From NCBI GenBank assembly GCA_035644935.1, contig DASQNO010000118.1, forward strand, positions 21,922-85,921: a stretch of 64,000 nt of DNA, given 5' to 3'. The notes beneath the pieces are model-generated. The model made no database searches, was not told the origin of the DNA, and worked only from the letters and a program-made list of their open reading frames with translations. The stretch comes from CADCVW01 sp035644935 (lineage in GTDB: Bacteria; Pseudomonadota; Alphaproteobacteria; Sphingomonadales; Sphingomonadaceae). Positions 1 to 8,598 of the stretch are shown in pieces (positions within the stretch are counted from its first letter, which is position 1; the number at the start of each line of letters is the position of its first letter). The position numbers and the translations under genes were made by a program.

Positions 1-188
1 TCGCGCAGCTCGAAGCCGGCATCGCGGCCAACGAGGAGAACCCGCCGCTCAACCGCGACATGCAGCTGATCATCGATCAGACGACCGAGCTGATGGCGGG
101 CGCGCCGGCCGTGTTGCCCGAGGAAACCGGGAGCGCATCGGCCACCAGCTTCCTGCTGGGCCAGTTCGATCGCGGGCGGCCCAACTGA
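1..188 (+). CDS. C-terminal fragment of an unidentified protein
   Basis: The reading frame is open from the left edge and ends with TGA at 186-188, giving about 61 residues that finish FLLGQFDRGRPN. The piece is polar and probably helical, with a DMQLIIDQTTELMAG stretch, and shows no recognisable catalytic motif. It lies just upstream of another small plus-strand gene and converges on a flagellar export operon, so a flagellar or chemotaxis role is possible but unproven. The N-terminus lies outside the window. Confidence 0.6.
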   Translation, partial: AQLEAGIAANEENPPLNRDMQLIIDQTTELMAGAPAVLPEETGSASATSFLLGQFDRGRPN

Positions 189-211
189 CCCGCGTCACGT
201 CTTCCGATCAT

Positions 212-508
212 GTGCTGCTGCTGCTGCGCGAGCAGTTGCAGCGGCTCGACCGGGCGGGCGCCAAGCGGACGGCCCCGGGCGCCAAGCCGACGGCGGCGCC
301 GATGGCGCGGCTGCGGGCGTTGGGGGATGTCCCGGACAAGGAATTCAAGCGGACGCTGGTGCGCGCGCTGCTGGCCGAGCGGATGGGAGAAGGGGTGGCC
401 AACGACCCCGCGTTCCAGGCGGTGATCGACGATGTTTACCGCATCATCGACGAAAGCGACGACGGACGGGCGCTGATTCACCGCGCCGCGACGCGTTTGC
501 GGGGGTGA
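212..508 (+). CDS. small hypothetical protein downstream of the edge gene
   Basis: A helical, charged protein of about 98 residues starting at GTG 212, ending DESDDGRALIHRAATRLRG. I do not recognise the family. The frame stays open further upstream: residues TRVTSSDH precede the GTG and a CTG at 185 overlaps the previous stop as CTGA, so a longer form coupled to the upstream gene is possible. An ATG at 210 opens a different, cysteine-rich frame that looks spurious. The gene converges with the TPR gene that ends at 687. The 178 bases between them show only a weak short hairpin and no convincing terminator. Confidence 0.55.
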   Translation: MLLLLREQLQRLDRAGAKRTAPGAKPTAAPMARLRALGDVPDKEFKRTLVRALLAERMGEGVANDPAFQAVIDDVYRIIDESDDGRALIHRAATRLRG

Positions 509-686
509 AAACGCGCTTTTTGGGTGGTTTCCGCAACCGGAGTACGGGGCTGCGCGGTGTGAAAAGGTCGCGAAGTTCGCAAAGTTCCTAGTGTTGAGCC
601 GTTTTCGCATCCAGTGGATCGTGAAACGCGAGTCGCAGCCGGATCAGAGAACGAAAGCAGATCGCCGTCCTGTAGGACAGAACTTT

Positions 687-1817
687 TCAAGCCATCCCTA
701 GCTTGGCGAGCGCCTGCGCAATCGTGCGACCGCTGTCGTCCACCGGCGTGTTGATCGCCAGCGCGTAGATGCGCTGCGCGCCCGCCTCGTCGCCGGCGCC
801 TGCCGCCAGCATCGATTTGGCGAGCGCCGCCGAATAGCATTGCCGGTCGAGGCGGAGCGCGACGTCGCTGCGCTGCCGGGCGCTGTCCGCGTCGCCCTCC
901 AGCAGGTCGAGCACCGCCAGCGATCCGTGCGATTCGGCGAAGTTCGGGTCGATGCGCAGCGCGGTTTCGAAGCGGGCGCGGCTCGCCGGGAGATCGCGGG
1001 CGACGAAATGCGCCCAGCCGGCGGCGATCCAGGAGCCCAGGTGATCGCCGAACAGCTCCGCGCCCCGGTCGATGTCGCCGGCTGCGGTGTCCGCCTGGCC
1101 GGTGAGCAGCTTGGCGAGGCCGCGGCCGACCCAGGCGCGCGGCGCCTGCGCATTGGCGTCCAGCACGCGGTCGAAGATCGCCAGCGCTTCGGTGGCGCGC
1201 TCCTCGCCTAAAGCCAGCGTGCCCAGCGTCGCCAGCGCGTCCGGGTGATCGCCCGCCGCTGCCGCGCATCGCGCCGCCAGTTCCTCGTCGCCGACGTCGA
1301 TCGCCAGCACGGACACCGCCGCCATCAGCGGCGCGTAGTCCGGGTGCAGCTCCACATACTCACGCGCCAGCGCCGCCGCCTGCTCGAACTCGCCATGCTG
1401 GTGAAGGATCTGCACGCGCAGCATTGCCGCCGCCGGCAGCGCGCGCGCGACGTCGTCCTCCAGCAGCGACAGGGCGCCGTGAAGGTCCTTCTTCATCGCC
1501 CACGCCCAGGCGAGGTTGAACCGCAGCGCGTGATCGTCGTCGCCGCCCAGCAGCAGGCGTTCGAAGAAGGCGGCCGCCACGTCGTATTGCCCCTGCCGCA
1601 TCGCGGCGAGCCCGGCGAGGTTGGTCTCGCGCGGCGGCAGCGGGGCGAGGGCGGCGTAGCGTTCGAGCACGGCCGCCGCCGTGTCCGCGTCGCCCGCGTC
1701 CACCGCGGCCTCCGCCGCGTCGGCGAGTAGCGGCAGGTTGGCGGGGTCGCTTTCGAGGTACGACAGGAGCCGTTGCAGCCGGCTCGTTTCGACGGTGTCC
1801 ACGAGATCATCCTTCAT
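687..1817 (-). CDS. tetratricopeptide repeat protein at the end of the flagellar operon
   Basis: A 376-residue protein built almost entirely of TPR-like helical pairs, such as AAAFFERLLLGGDDDHALRF and FETALRIDPNFAESHGSLAVL. No signal peptide or transmembrane segment is visible, so it is probably a cytoplasmic scaffold or binding protein. The start at 1817 (MKDDLVDT) is preceded by GAGG. A longer in-frame extension would be translated from a repeat element and is rejected. It follows flhA in the same direction with about 130 bases between, mostly a REP-like hairpin, so co-transcription is plausible. Its partner is unknown. Confidence 0.8.
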   Translation of the reverse strand: MKDDLVDTVETSRLQRLLSYLESDPANLPLLADAAEAAVDAGDADTAAAVLERYAALAPLPPRETNLAGLAAMRQGQYDVAAAFFERLLLGGDDDHALRFNLAWAWAMKKDLHGALSLLEDDVARALPAAAMLRVQILHQHGEFEQAAALAREYVELHPDYAPLMAAVSVLAIDVGDEELAARCAAAAGDHPDALATLGTLALGEERATEALAIFDRVLDANAQAPRAWVGRGLAKLLTGQADTAAGDIDRGAELFGDHLGSWIAAGWAHFVARDLPASRARFETALRIDPNFAESHGSLAVLDLLEGDADSARQRSDVALRLDRQCYSAALAKSMLAAGAGDEAGAQRIYALAINTPVDDSGRTIAQALAKLGMA

Positions 1818-1848
1818 CGGTAACAACCTCAATCGCGTGGCTTGCCGC

Positions 1849-1915
1849 GTACCCCGACGAAGGCCGGGGTCCAGCATCGTGGCCACGGATCTGGACCCCG
1901 GCCTTTGCCGGGGAA
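1849..1915. repeat. REP-like hairpin doublet, family A, copy 1
   Basis: Two GC-rich palindromic arms face each other. The first is CCCCGACGAAGGCCGGGG followed by TCCAG, the second is CTGGA followed by CCCCGGCCTTTGCCGGGG. Each arm can fold alone and the two can pair with each other. Close relatives of this 67-bp unit occur near 12 kb in the window. It lies between flhA and the TPR gene and could stabilise or attenuate the operon transcript, which is inference. Confidence 0.85.
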
Positions 1916-1945
1916 CTAGCGGAAATTCGGCCCATGCACCCCACC

Positions 1946-3976
1946 CTACGCCTCCAGCTTGACGACATCGAAAGACTTGAGATTGATCCGCATCGGGATC
2001 TCGTTGACCGATAGCACCGACAATCGCGGGATGCTGCGCTTGGTGAACGCCTTCAACTGACGCCGCACCTCCGCCCCGCACAGCAGCACGGGCGAGCGAC
2101 CCTCCCGGTGCATGTCCTCCGACATCGCCGACAGCTTGCGGATCAATTGCTCGGCCAGTTTCGGCTCGACCAGCAGCGTGCCGCGCGGGCCCGCCTGCCC
2201 GGCGTTGGTGGTGATCTGGTTCTCGATCCGGGGATCGAGGCTCAGCACCGCCAGGTCGTTGTGCTTGCCGCGAAGCTGGTGGCAGATCGAATGGCTGATG
2301 CGCTGGCGCACCAGTTCGGTGAGCTCCCCCGTCTCCTTTTGCGTGCGGGCGAGGTCGGTCAGATGCTCCAGGATCAGGTCGACATTGGCGATGGACACGC
2401 CTTCGCCCAGCAGGTTCTGCAGCACGCGCTGGACGTCGGAGATGGTCAGGCTGTTGGGGATCAGCTCTTCAAGCAATCCCGGCTGGCGTTCGCGGACGTC
2501 CTCCATCATCTTCACGACAACCGATCGCGTCACCAAAGTCGCCATCTCGCTCTGCACGATCTCCCCGAAATGCGTGATCAGCACGGTGACGGGGTCGATG
2601 ACCTTGAGCCCCGCCGCGCGCGCTTCCGCCGCCGCTTCGGGCAGGATCCACAAGGCGGGGAGCCCAAAGGCGGGATCCTCGGTCGCGATGCCGTCCAGCT
2701 TGACCGTCTCGTCTCCCGACCGGATCGCCAGCACCCGGTCCGGATGGATTTCGGCCAGCGCGAAGCGCGACCCGAACAGGCGGATCTCGTATTGGAGCGT
2801 CCCCAGCCCCGCGCCGTCCCCCATGCGCACCGCCGGGAAGCCCAGCCCGTAGTCGCCCTCGAAGACGCGACGCAGGCCCGCAATGCGATCGGTGACGATC
2901 GCCTCCTCCGCTTTCCAGGCCTGGCTCAGCTCGCTTCCCAGCCGGATCTCGAGCGCGGGGGCGGGACCCGCGCCCGCCAGCTCGTCGGCCGCCGCCTCCA
3001 CCTCGCGCGCGGCCTCCGCAATCGCCGGCGCGGCCTTGCGCGCCTTGTACCAGGCGAGCAGCGCCAGCGCGATGATGATGGCGATCGGCCATTTGGGCAT
3101 GCCGGGCAGCAGCAGCAGCGCCAGCAGGATCGCCGCGACGATCAGCGGGATGCGCGGCACCGACGCCAGCTGGCGGAACACCTCGGTGCTGAGCTCCCGG
3201 TCCGCTGACGAGCGCGTGACGATGATGCCGGTGGCGATGGCGATGATGAGCGCGGGCAGCTGCGTCGCGATGCCGTCGCCGATGGTCAGCAGCGTGAACC
3301 GCTCCAGCGCCACGTCCCACGCCATGTCCATCTGAACGACGCCGATGATCCACCCGCCGATGATGTTGATCAGGAGGATCAGGATGCCGGCGATGGCGTC
3401 GCCCTTCACGAACTTGCTGGCGCCGTCCATCGACCCGTAGAACGAGGCCTCTTTCTCCAGCTCCTCGCGCCGCTGCACCGCCTGCTTCTGGTCGATCAGA
3501 CCCATGTTGAGGTCGGCGTCGATGCTCATCTGCTGGCCGGGCATCGAATCCAGCATGAAGCGCGCCGCGACTTCCGACACGCGCTGCGCGCCCGCGGTTA
3601 CGACGACGTACTGCACCACCACGAGGATCAGGAACACGACCAAACCGATAACGAAATTGCCCTGCACGGCGAACGTGCCGATGGAGCCGATCACTTCGCC
3701 GGCATCAGCGCCGGTCAGGATCAGGCGGGTGGCGGCGACGTTGAGCGACAGGCGGAAGAGCGTGGCGAGCAGCAGCAGCGAGGGAAAGGTCGAGAACTCC
3801 ACCGGCTTGCCGACGTAAAAGGTCAGCAACAGGATCGTCAGCGCGAAGCCGAAATTGATGAGGATGGCGAGGTCCAGCACCGCCGGCGGGATCGGCGAGA
3901 ACAGGATGGTGAGGATCAGCACCATGCCGATCACCAGCGCCAGGTCCTTGTTATTGCGGAGCGTCTTGCCGAGCAT
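1946..3976 (-). CDS. flhA: flagellar biosynthesis protein FlhA
   Basis: FlhA is the large export-gate subunit of the flagellar type III secretion system. The N-terminal half is strongly hydrophobic, with segments such as DLALVIGMVLILTILF and LDLAILINFGFALTILLLTF and the conserved FPSLLLLATLFRLSLNVA. The C-terminal half is the soluble cytoplasmic domain. At 676 residues it matches the family. The start MLGKTLRNNKD at 3976 was chosen over a longer in-frame form because it matches FlhA N-termini. The start overlaps the end of flhB by 26 bases, indicating translational coupling in a fliQ-fliR-flhB-flhA operon. Confidence 0.97.
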   Translation of the reverse strand: MLGKTLRNNKDLALVIGMVLILTILFSPIPPAVLDLAILINFGFALTILLLTFYVGKPVEFSTFPSLLLLATLFRLSLNVAATRLILTGADAGEVIGSIGTFAVQGNFVIGLVVFLILVVVQYVVVTAGAQRVSEVAARFMLDSMPGQQMSIDADLNMGLIDQKQAVQRREELEKEASFYGSMDGASKFVKGDAIAGILILLINIIGGWIIGVVQMDMAWDVALERFTLLTIGDGIATQLPALIIAIATGIIVTRSSADRELSTEVFRQLASVPRIPLIVAAILLALLLLPGMPKWPIAIIIALALLAWYKARKAAPAIAEAAREVEAAADELAGAGPAPALEIRLGSELSQAWKAEEAIVTDRIAGLRRVFEGDYGLGFPAVRMGDGAGLGTLQYEIRLFGSRFALAEIHPDRVLAIRSGDETVKLDGIATEDPAFGLPALWILPEAAAEARAAGLKVIDPVTVLITHFGEIVQSEMATLVTRSVVVKMMEDVRERQPGLLEELIPNSLTISDVQRVLQNLLGEGVSIANVDLILEHLTDLARTQKETGELTELVRQRISHSICHQLRGKHNDLAVLSLDPRIENQITTNAGQAGPRGTLLVEPKLAEQLIRKLSAMSEDMHREGRSPVLLCGAEVRRQLKAFTKRSIPRLSVLSVNEIPMRINLKSFDVVKLEA

Positions 3977-5087
3977 CGTTGTTACCTGAGGTGGCCGCTC
4001 GCGCGGCGTTGTCGGTGGTCGCCGCGCGGGCGGCGTGGAGCTTGAAATAAAGGTCGGCGACGCCGCCATATTCGTTCGCGCCGATCTCGCGGCCGGTCTC
4101 GCCGCGCTCGTACAGGGCGCGCGCCAGCGGGCGGTTCTCGAAGATCGGGATGCCGAGGCGGAAGGCCTGGCGCTTCATCGCCAGCGCGTTGTGGTTGCGG
4201 GCCTTGGCGGTGACGGTGGGCGCCGCCATCGTCGCCGCGTCGTAGCCCAGCGCCACCGCGACATGCTGCGGATTAACGATCAGCATGTCGGAGCCGGGGA
4301 GCTTGCCCAGGTCCTTGGACTGCTGAACGAATTCGGCGTGCAGCTGCTTTCGCTTCTGCCGCATCCTGGGCTCGCCTTCCCTGTCCTTGGACTCGCGCGT
4401 CAGCTCGCTGCGGCTCATGCGCATCTGCTTGCTGTATTCGCGGCGCACCATGATCTGGTCGATGCCGGCGAAGAACAGGGCCAGCAGGATGAACAGCATC
4501 AGCAGGCGGGTGCCGACGCCCCGCATCGCGTCGGCAAGGCCGGCGGCGCCGTCGCCGTAGAAGCCCGGCGTCGTCATCACCGACTTGACCACCAGGAACG
4601 TCACGGTGGCGTAGGCGGCGAACTTGACGACGTTCTTCAGCGCCTCCTTGAGCATGCGCACCGAGAACAGCCGCTTGAGGCCCTTGGCCGGGTTGATCTT
4701 GGAGAAATCGGGCTTCAGCGGATGTGTGGTGAAGATCAGCCCGCGCAGCTGCACCACCTCGAACAGCAAAGCGATCGCGACCACCGTTCCGCCCAGCAGC
4801 AGGATGGGCTGCAGCGCCGGCCAGTACACGGCGGCCATCGTGGCGGTGGCGTGCTGCGGATCGGTGGCGCCTTCGATCCCCGCGCCCAGCGAGCGCCGCA
4901 TCAGCAGCGCCAGCGTTTGCGCGACGCCTTCGCCGGCCACCGTCAGAAACGCCGCCAGCGCGAGCAGCACGCCGAAAAAGCCCAGGTCCATGCCGCGCGC
5001 GACCTGGCCCTTCTCCCGCGCGCGCTTGAGCTTAAAGGGGGTCGCCTCCTCGCTCTTGTTCTGTTCGCCGCCGCCGCCGTCGGACAT
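3951..5087 (-). CDS. flhB: flagellar export switch protein FlhB
   Basis: FlhB sits in the export gate and switches substrate specificity from rod/hook to filament proteins. The 378-residue product begins MSDGGGGEQNKSEEATPFKLKR, typical of the family, and has several membrane segments before a cytoplasmic domain. The region reading DMLIVNPQHVAVALGYD shows that the NPxH autocleavage motif is present as NPQH, so self-cleavage should be intact. Its start codon overlaps the fliR stop as ATGA. The C-terminus after the conserved YERGETGREIGANEYGG region is a low-complexity Ala/Thr tail. Confidence 0.97.
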   Translation of the reverse strand: MSDGGGGEQNKSEEATPFKLKRAREKGQVARGMDLGFFGVLLALAAFLTVAGEGVAQTLALLMRRSLGAGIEGATDPQHATATMAAVYWPALQPILLLGGTVVAIALLFEVVQLRGLIFTTHPLKPDFSKINPAKGLKRLFSVRMLKEALKNVVKFAAYATVTFLVVKSVMTTPGFYGDGAAGLADAMRGVGTRLLMLFILLALFFAGIDQIMVRREYSKQMRMSRSELTRESKDREGEPRMRQKRKQLHAEFVQQSKDLGKLPGSDMLIVNPQHVAVALGYDAATMAAPTVTAKARNHNALAMKRQAFRLGIPIFENRPLARALYERGETGREIGANEYGGVADLYFKLHAARAATTDNAARAATSGNNDARQDAPQ

Positions 5088-5842
5088 CAGATAAGCGCGA
5101 TCGCGGTTTCGAGCGCGTAGCGGATCATGCGCAGGAACAGGGCGCCCGACAGCGTAATCGCGATCGGCAGCACGATCAGCATCGCCAGCGCCTTGACCTG
5201 AAAGCCCAGCAGCAGGACGTTCATCTGCGGCATCGTCCGGCTCATCAGCGAGATCGCGATGTCCAGCGTGAAGAGCACCAGCATCAGCAGCCCGCCGGCG
5301 CCGAACGCCATCACGAATACCGCCGACATGTAGCCGGTGAGCGCGCCGAGGTCGCCGCCGATCCCCGCCGACCCCAGCGGCACCTGGTCGACCGACGCCG
5401 CCCAGATCGCCAGCATGTCGGCCGGGCCGTCCGTGGCGAAGAAGATCGCCGCCGCCGCGTAGGCGAACAGGGTGCCCGCCAGCGGCACCTGCGCCCGCGT
5501 CGTGGGGTCGAGCAGCATCGACAGGCCGAACCCCGCCTGGATGTCGATCGCCCGCCCCACCGTCTGCAGCGCGGCGAACGCCAGCTGGAGGGCCAGCGAC
5601 AGCCCGACGCCGAGCAGCAGCTCGCCCAAGGCCGTGACGAACAGGCCCGGCGCCCAGAAATCGGCGCGCCACGTCTGGTTCGGGTGGCCCGACACCAGCC
5701 ACGCCGCCAGGCTGACGCTCAGCATCACGCGCACCAGAGCGGGGACGCGCAGCAGCGTGAACGGCGGCGAGAAGGCGAACGCGGGCGCGATGCGCAGGCT
5801 GACCAGCAGCGTCGCCACGAACTGATTGCTATAGTCTTCCAA
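5087..5842 (-). CDS. fliR: flagellar biosynthetic protein FliR
   Basis: FliR is a core export-gate membrane protein. The 251-residue product is hydrophobic throughout, starts MEDYSNQFVATLLVSLRIAPAF and contains the family pattern LALQLAFAALQTVGRAID followed by GFGLSMLLDP. It begins 10 bases after fliQ ends and its stop overlaps the flhB start as ATGA, so the export genes form one transcription unit. Family length is about 250-260 residues, so the gene is complete. Confidence 0.96.
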   Translation of the reverse strand: MEDYSNQFVATLLVSLRIAPAFAFSPPFTLLRVPALVRVMLSVSLAAWLVSGHPNQTWRADFWAPGLFVTALGELLLGVGLSLALQLAFAALQTVGRAIDIQAGFGLSMLLDPTTRAQVPLAGTLFAYAAAAIFFATDGPADMLAIWAASVDQVPLGSAGIGGDLGALTGYMSAVFVMAFGAGGLLMLVLFTLDIAISLMSRTMPQMNVLLLGFQVKALAMLIVLPIAITLSGALFLRMIRYALETAIALI

Positions 5843-5852
5843 GGCCGGCCGC

Positions 5853-6122
5853 TTATCCGCCCAGCGTCGGGATGATCAGGTAGAGCGAGGTCGCGAAATT
5901 GGTCATGCGGCCCATCATCCACGGCCCGATCGCGATCAGCAGAAAGGCCGCCGTCAGGATCTTGGGGACATAGGTCAGCGTCATTTCCTGAAGCTGCGTC
6001 GTCACCTGGAACACACTGATCATCAGGCCGACGAGCAGCGTCGCGATCAGGATGGGACCGCCGACGATCAGGCTCTGCCACAGCATGTCGTTCAGGAAAT
6101 TGAGCGCGCGATCGGTTCCCAC
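5853..6122 (-). CDS. fliQ: flagellar biosynthetic protein FliQ
   Basis: FliQ is a small two-helix subunit of the flagellar export gate. The GTG start at 6122 gives an 89-residue protein, exactly the family length, and is preceded by GGGGGGAAG. A longer reading to 6179 adds residues not seen in FliQ. Segments LIVGGPILIATLLVGLMISVF and PKILTAAFLLIAIGPWMM are the two membrane helices. The conserved FQVTTQLQEMTLTYVPKI is present. No fliP lies upstream: the next gene is divergent, so fliP must be elsewhere. fliQ is the first gene of this operon. Confidence 0.95.
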   Translation of the reverse strand: MGTDRALNFLNDMLWQSLIVGGPILIATLLVGLMISVFQVTTQLQEMTLTYVPKILTAAFLLIAIGPWMMGRMTNFATSLYLIIPTLGG

Positions 6123-6313
6123 CGCTTCCCCCCGGGCGTACGGCCGGCACGCTCCGCGTAAGGGGGCGCGCAGTGCCAAACGATTGATTGCAGGACGTTA
6201 TTGGGCGTCCGCATGCTCGGCAATCGAGGGCGGGGGCAATTGCAACCGGTTCGGGCCAGTCTCCGCTGGTTGCGTCCGAAGTCGTGGAACCATTCCGGAC
6301 CCGCCCCCGCGCG

Positions 6314-7483
6314 ATGGCAGGTGCCAATCGCCGCATCAGGCGTCATAAGGCGCGCGTGCCGATATCCATTGAGCCTGCCGAACTGAACGCGGTGGTCGCC
6401 TGCTGCCGCTGGCCGCCGTCGCCGGCGCGCGAGGCGGCGGTGCGGGACGCGGCGGCGACGGCGCTGAACTGGGACCTGCTCGCCCGCATCGTCGCGCGGC
6501 ACCGGGTGGAGGGGCTCGTCCACGATGCCTTACGCCGCGCGGGCGTGTCGCCGCCGCCCGCCGTCGCCGCCGCGCTGGCGGCCGCGGCGAGGGGGATCGC
6601 GCAGGAAAACCTCCGTTTCGCCGCCGCGTCCGTGCGGCTGAGCGCCGCACTTGACGCCGCCGCCGTGCCGCATCTGTTCGTCAAGGGCGTGTCGCTGGGC
6701 GTGCTCGCCTACGGGTCGCTGGGCCACAAGAAGTCGTGGGACATCGACCTGGCGGTCGAGCCCGGCGCCTACGGACGCGCCTGCAAGGTGCTGGCGGACG
6801 CGGGGTACGCCCAAGTCGAACATGAGGGCGAGGGCGCCAACAAGCACAGCGAATGGGCAGACGCCGCGCGCGTCACGGTGGAGCTGCACGCCAGCCTAGT
6901 GGACAACGCGCTGATTATGCCCGGCCTGTCGGTGCTGGGGCCGCGGCAGGAGGTCGCGGTGGCGGGTGGGGCCACGCTGCCGACGCTCGCAGGTGACGAG
7001 CTGTTCGCGTATCTGTGCGTCCACGGCGGCGCGCACGCGTGGTCGCGGCTGAAGTGGCTGGCAGACGTCGCCGCGCTGATCGCGCCCGCCGACGAGGCGG
7101 AGGTGGCGCGGCTGTACGCGCGCAGCCAAGCGATGGGGGCGGGGCGCTCGGTCGGGCAGGCGCTGCTCTTGTGCGCGGACCTGTTCGGGCGCGAACTGCC
7201 GCCCAAGCTGGAAGCGGCGCTGCGCGGCGATCCTATCGTACGCGCGCTGGTGCGCGCGGCGCGCGGCTCGATGACGCGGGGCGGCGCCGATGTCGAACTC
7301 GACAGCCTGGTGCTGGGCACCGTGCCGATCCACGCGACGCATTTCTTCCTGCAGCGCGGCTGGCGGTACAAATGGCTGGAGGCCCGGCGCAAGCTGGGCG
7401 GCGGCGGCGCGCTGGGGCCGGCGGCGCGGCTGACCGGCTGGCTGACGCGCCGCAGCCGCACCGCCGCCGCGCCGCCGGCCTGA
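6314..7483 (+). CDS. nucleotidyltransferase-fold protein (PF14907-like)
   Basis: A protein of about 389 residues resembling the uncharacterised nucleotidyltransferase family NTP_transf_5. The nucleotide-binding part reads FVKGVSLGVLAYGSLGHKKS followed by WDIDLAV, where the G..S and D-I-D residues fit metal-dependent nucleotidyl transfer. The rest is helical. The ATG at 6314 has no clear ribosome site. A GTG at 6356 (MPISIEPAELNAVV), preceded by AAGG, is an alternative giving 375 residues. Members of this family often sit in polysaccharide or peptide-modification clusters. Here it stands alone, divergent from fliQ, so its substrate is unknown. Confidence 0.75.
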   Translation: MAGANRRIRRHKARVPISIEPAELNAVVACCRWPPSPAREAAVRDAAATALNWDLLARIVARHRVEGLVHDALRRAGVSPPPAVAAALAAAARGIAQENLRFAAASVRLSAALDAAAVPHLFVKGVSLGVLAYGSLGHKKSWDIDLAVEPGAYGRACKVLADAGYAQVEHEGEGANKHSEWADAARVTVELHASLVDNALIMPGLSVLGPRQEVAVAGGATLPTLAGDELFAYLCVHGGAHAWSRLKWLADVAALIAPADEAEVARLYARSQAMGAGRSVGQALLLCADLFGRELPPKLEAALRGDPIVRALVRAARGSMTRGGADVELDSLVLGTVPIHATHFFLQRGWRYKWLEARRKLGGGGALGPAARLTGWLTRRSRTAAAPPA

Positions 7484-7552
7484 CGAACTGTTATCGAGCT
7501 TTCCGAGCTTTTTCAGAAGGCTTGCTAGTGAAACGGTAACGGGTGGCCGTGC

Positions 7553-7915
7553 ATGACGGCCCGCATGAAACGGCCCAAACGCGCAAGCCTGAACGATGTG
7601 GGGAAGGACGGCGGCCTCGCCGGCTCGATGATTCCGCGCACGGCGCCGCGAGTCGTCGACCAGCGCTGGGAGAAGCGGTTCAGCGGTCTCGTCGACGACG
7701 CCGTTCTCACCGTGCGTGGCCGCGAGCGGCTGGTTCGCGTGATCAACATCTCGGGCGAAGGCGCGATGATCACCGCCGCGGCGCCGACGCTTCGCATCGG
7801 GGAGCGCGTGGCGCTGCGGCTGGCGGGGGACATTCAGGTCGAAGGCGCGGTGCGCTGGATCCGCGACGGGCGGACAGGGATCAATTTCTCGACCCCGCTG
7901 ATCATCGAGGACTGA
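7553..7915 (+). CDS. PilZ domain protein (c-di-GMP receptor candidate)
   Basis: A 120-residue single-domain protein. Both c-di-GMP binding signatures of PilZ are visible: RxxxR as RWEKR at about residue 38, and [D/N]xSxxG as NISGEG at about residue 65. The C-terminal part (VEGAVRWIRDGRTGINFSTP) matches the end of the PilZ barrel. About 30 basic residues precede the domain. It converges with the esterase gene, whose stop lies only 4 bases away. Two other PilZ genes lie at 27.2-27.9 kb and a GGDEF cyclase at 60.3 kb. The output partner is unknown. Confidence 0.88.
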   Translation: MTARMKRPKRASLNDVGKDGGLAGSMIPRTAPRVVDQRWEKRFSGLVDDAVLTVRGRERLVRVINISGEGAMITAAAPTLRIGERVALRLAGDIQVEGAVRWIRDGRTGINFSTPLIIED

Positions 7916-7919
7916 AGGC

Positions 7920-8579
7920 CTATTCCCGCGGCAGTGCGCCCATCACCACGGGCAGCATGCCCGTCACCATGCGCCTGACCCCCGCCGCGTTGGGGTGGAT
8001 GTTGTCCGGCAGCACCAGCGCGCGGTTGCCGACCACTCCGTTGAGGATGAACGGGTAGAGCGGCGCGCCGTATTTGGCGGCAAGCTCCGGATAAATGGCG
8101 TTGTACGCGCGCATGAAGGTCGGACCGACATTGGGCGGCGCCAGCATCCCCGCGACCACGGTCTTGAGCCCGCGCCGCTTCAGTTCCGCCAGCATCGCGT
8201 CGAGGTTCTCGCGCGTCACCGCCGGCGACACGCCGCGTAGCAGGTCGTTGGCGCCCAGCTCCAGCAGCACGAGGTCCGGCTTGGTCTTCAATCCGTCCAG
8301 CGTCCACGCCAGCCGCGCACGGCCGCCCGTCGTCGTGTCGCCCGAAACGCCCGCATTGGTGACGAACGCGCGCACGCCCTCGCGGCGCAGCACGTCCTGC
8401 AGCTGCGGCGCGAAGCCCTGGCCACCGGGCAGACCGTACCCGGCGAACAGGCTGTCCCCGAACGCCAGCACGTGAACGTCGCGCGCGGTTGTCGGCTTGC
8501 CCGGCGCGGCGGCGACGCCCGGCGATGGGACGGTGGCGGCCATCAGCATCGCTCCCAGATAGACAATGAACCTGGGCAC
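7920..8579 (-). CDS. tesA: TesA-type arylesterase/lysophospholipase (SGNH hydrolase)
   Basis: A 219-residue SGNH hydrolase with an N-terminal hydrophobic signal region, so probably periplasmic. Block I is AFGDSLFAGYG (nucleophile Ser), block III GANDLLRG (oxyanion Asn) and block V DNIHPN (catalytic Asp and His). The GTG start at 8579 gives a plausible signal peptide (MPRFIVYLGAMLMAATVPSP). The gene diverges from an ABC transporter ATPase, the same arrangement as tesA beside ybbA-ybbP in enterobacteria. Family members cleave aryl esters, thioesters or lysophospholipids. The physiological substrate here is not evident. Confidence 0.9.
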   Translation of the reverse strand: MPRFIVYLGAMLMAATVPSPGVAAAPGKPTTARDVHVLAFGDSLFAGYGLPGGQGFAPQLQDVLRREGVRAFVTNAGVSGDTTTGGRARLAWTLDGLKTKPDLVLLELGANDLLRGVSPAVTRENLDAMLAELKRRGLKTVVAGMLAPPNVGPTFMRAYNAIYPELAAKYGAPLYPFILNGVVGNRALVLPDNIHPNAAGVRRMVTGMLPVVMGALPRE

Positions 8580-8598
8580 CCCATATGCCCGCCTGACA

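Noticed and set aside
210..425. 71-codon cysteine-rich plus-strand frame
   Set aside because: It is an out-of-frame reading of CTG repeats inside the 212-508 gene, with no support of its own.
600..687. Terminator after the small gene at 508 (GTCCTGTAGGAC)
   Set aside because: The stem is only about five base pairs and the T run is interrupted. It is too weak to call.
1817..2081. N-terminal extension of the TPR protein into flhA
   Set aside because: The extra residues are translated from the repeat and the antisense of flhA. The ATG at 1817 has a ribosome site and a normal TPR start.
6123..6190. Possible sigma-54 promoter for fliQ (TGGCAC on the minus strand)
   Set aside because: TGGCAC is present, but the -12 TTGC element is not found at the required spacing (TGGCACTGCGCGCCCC).
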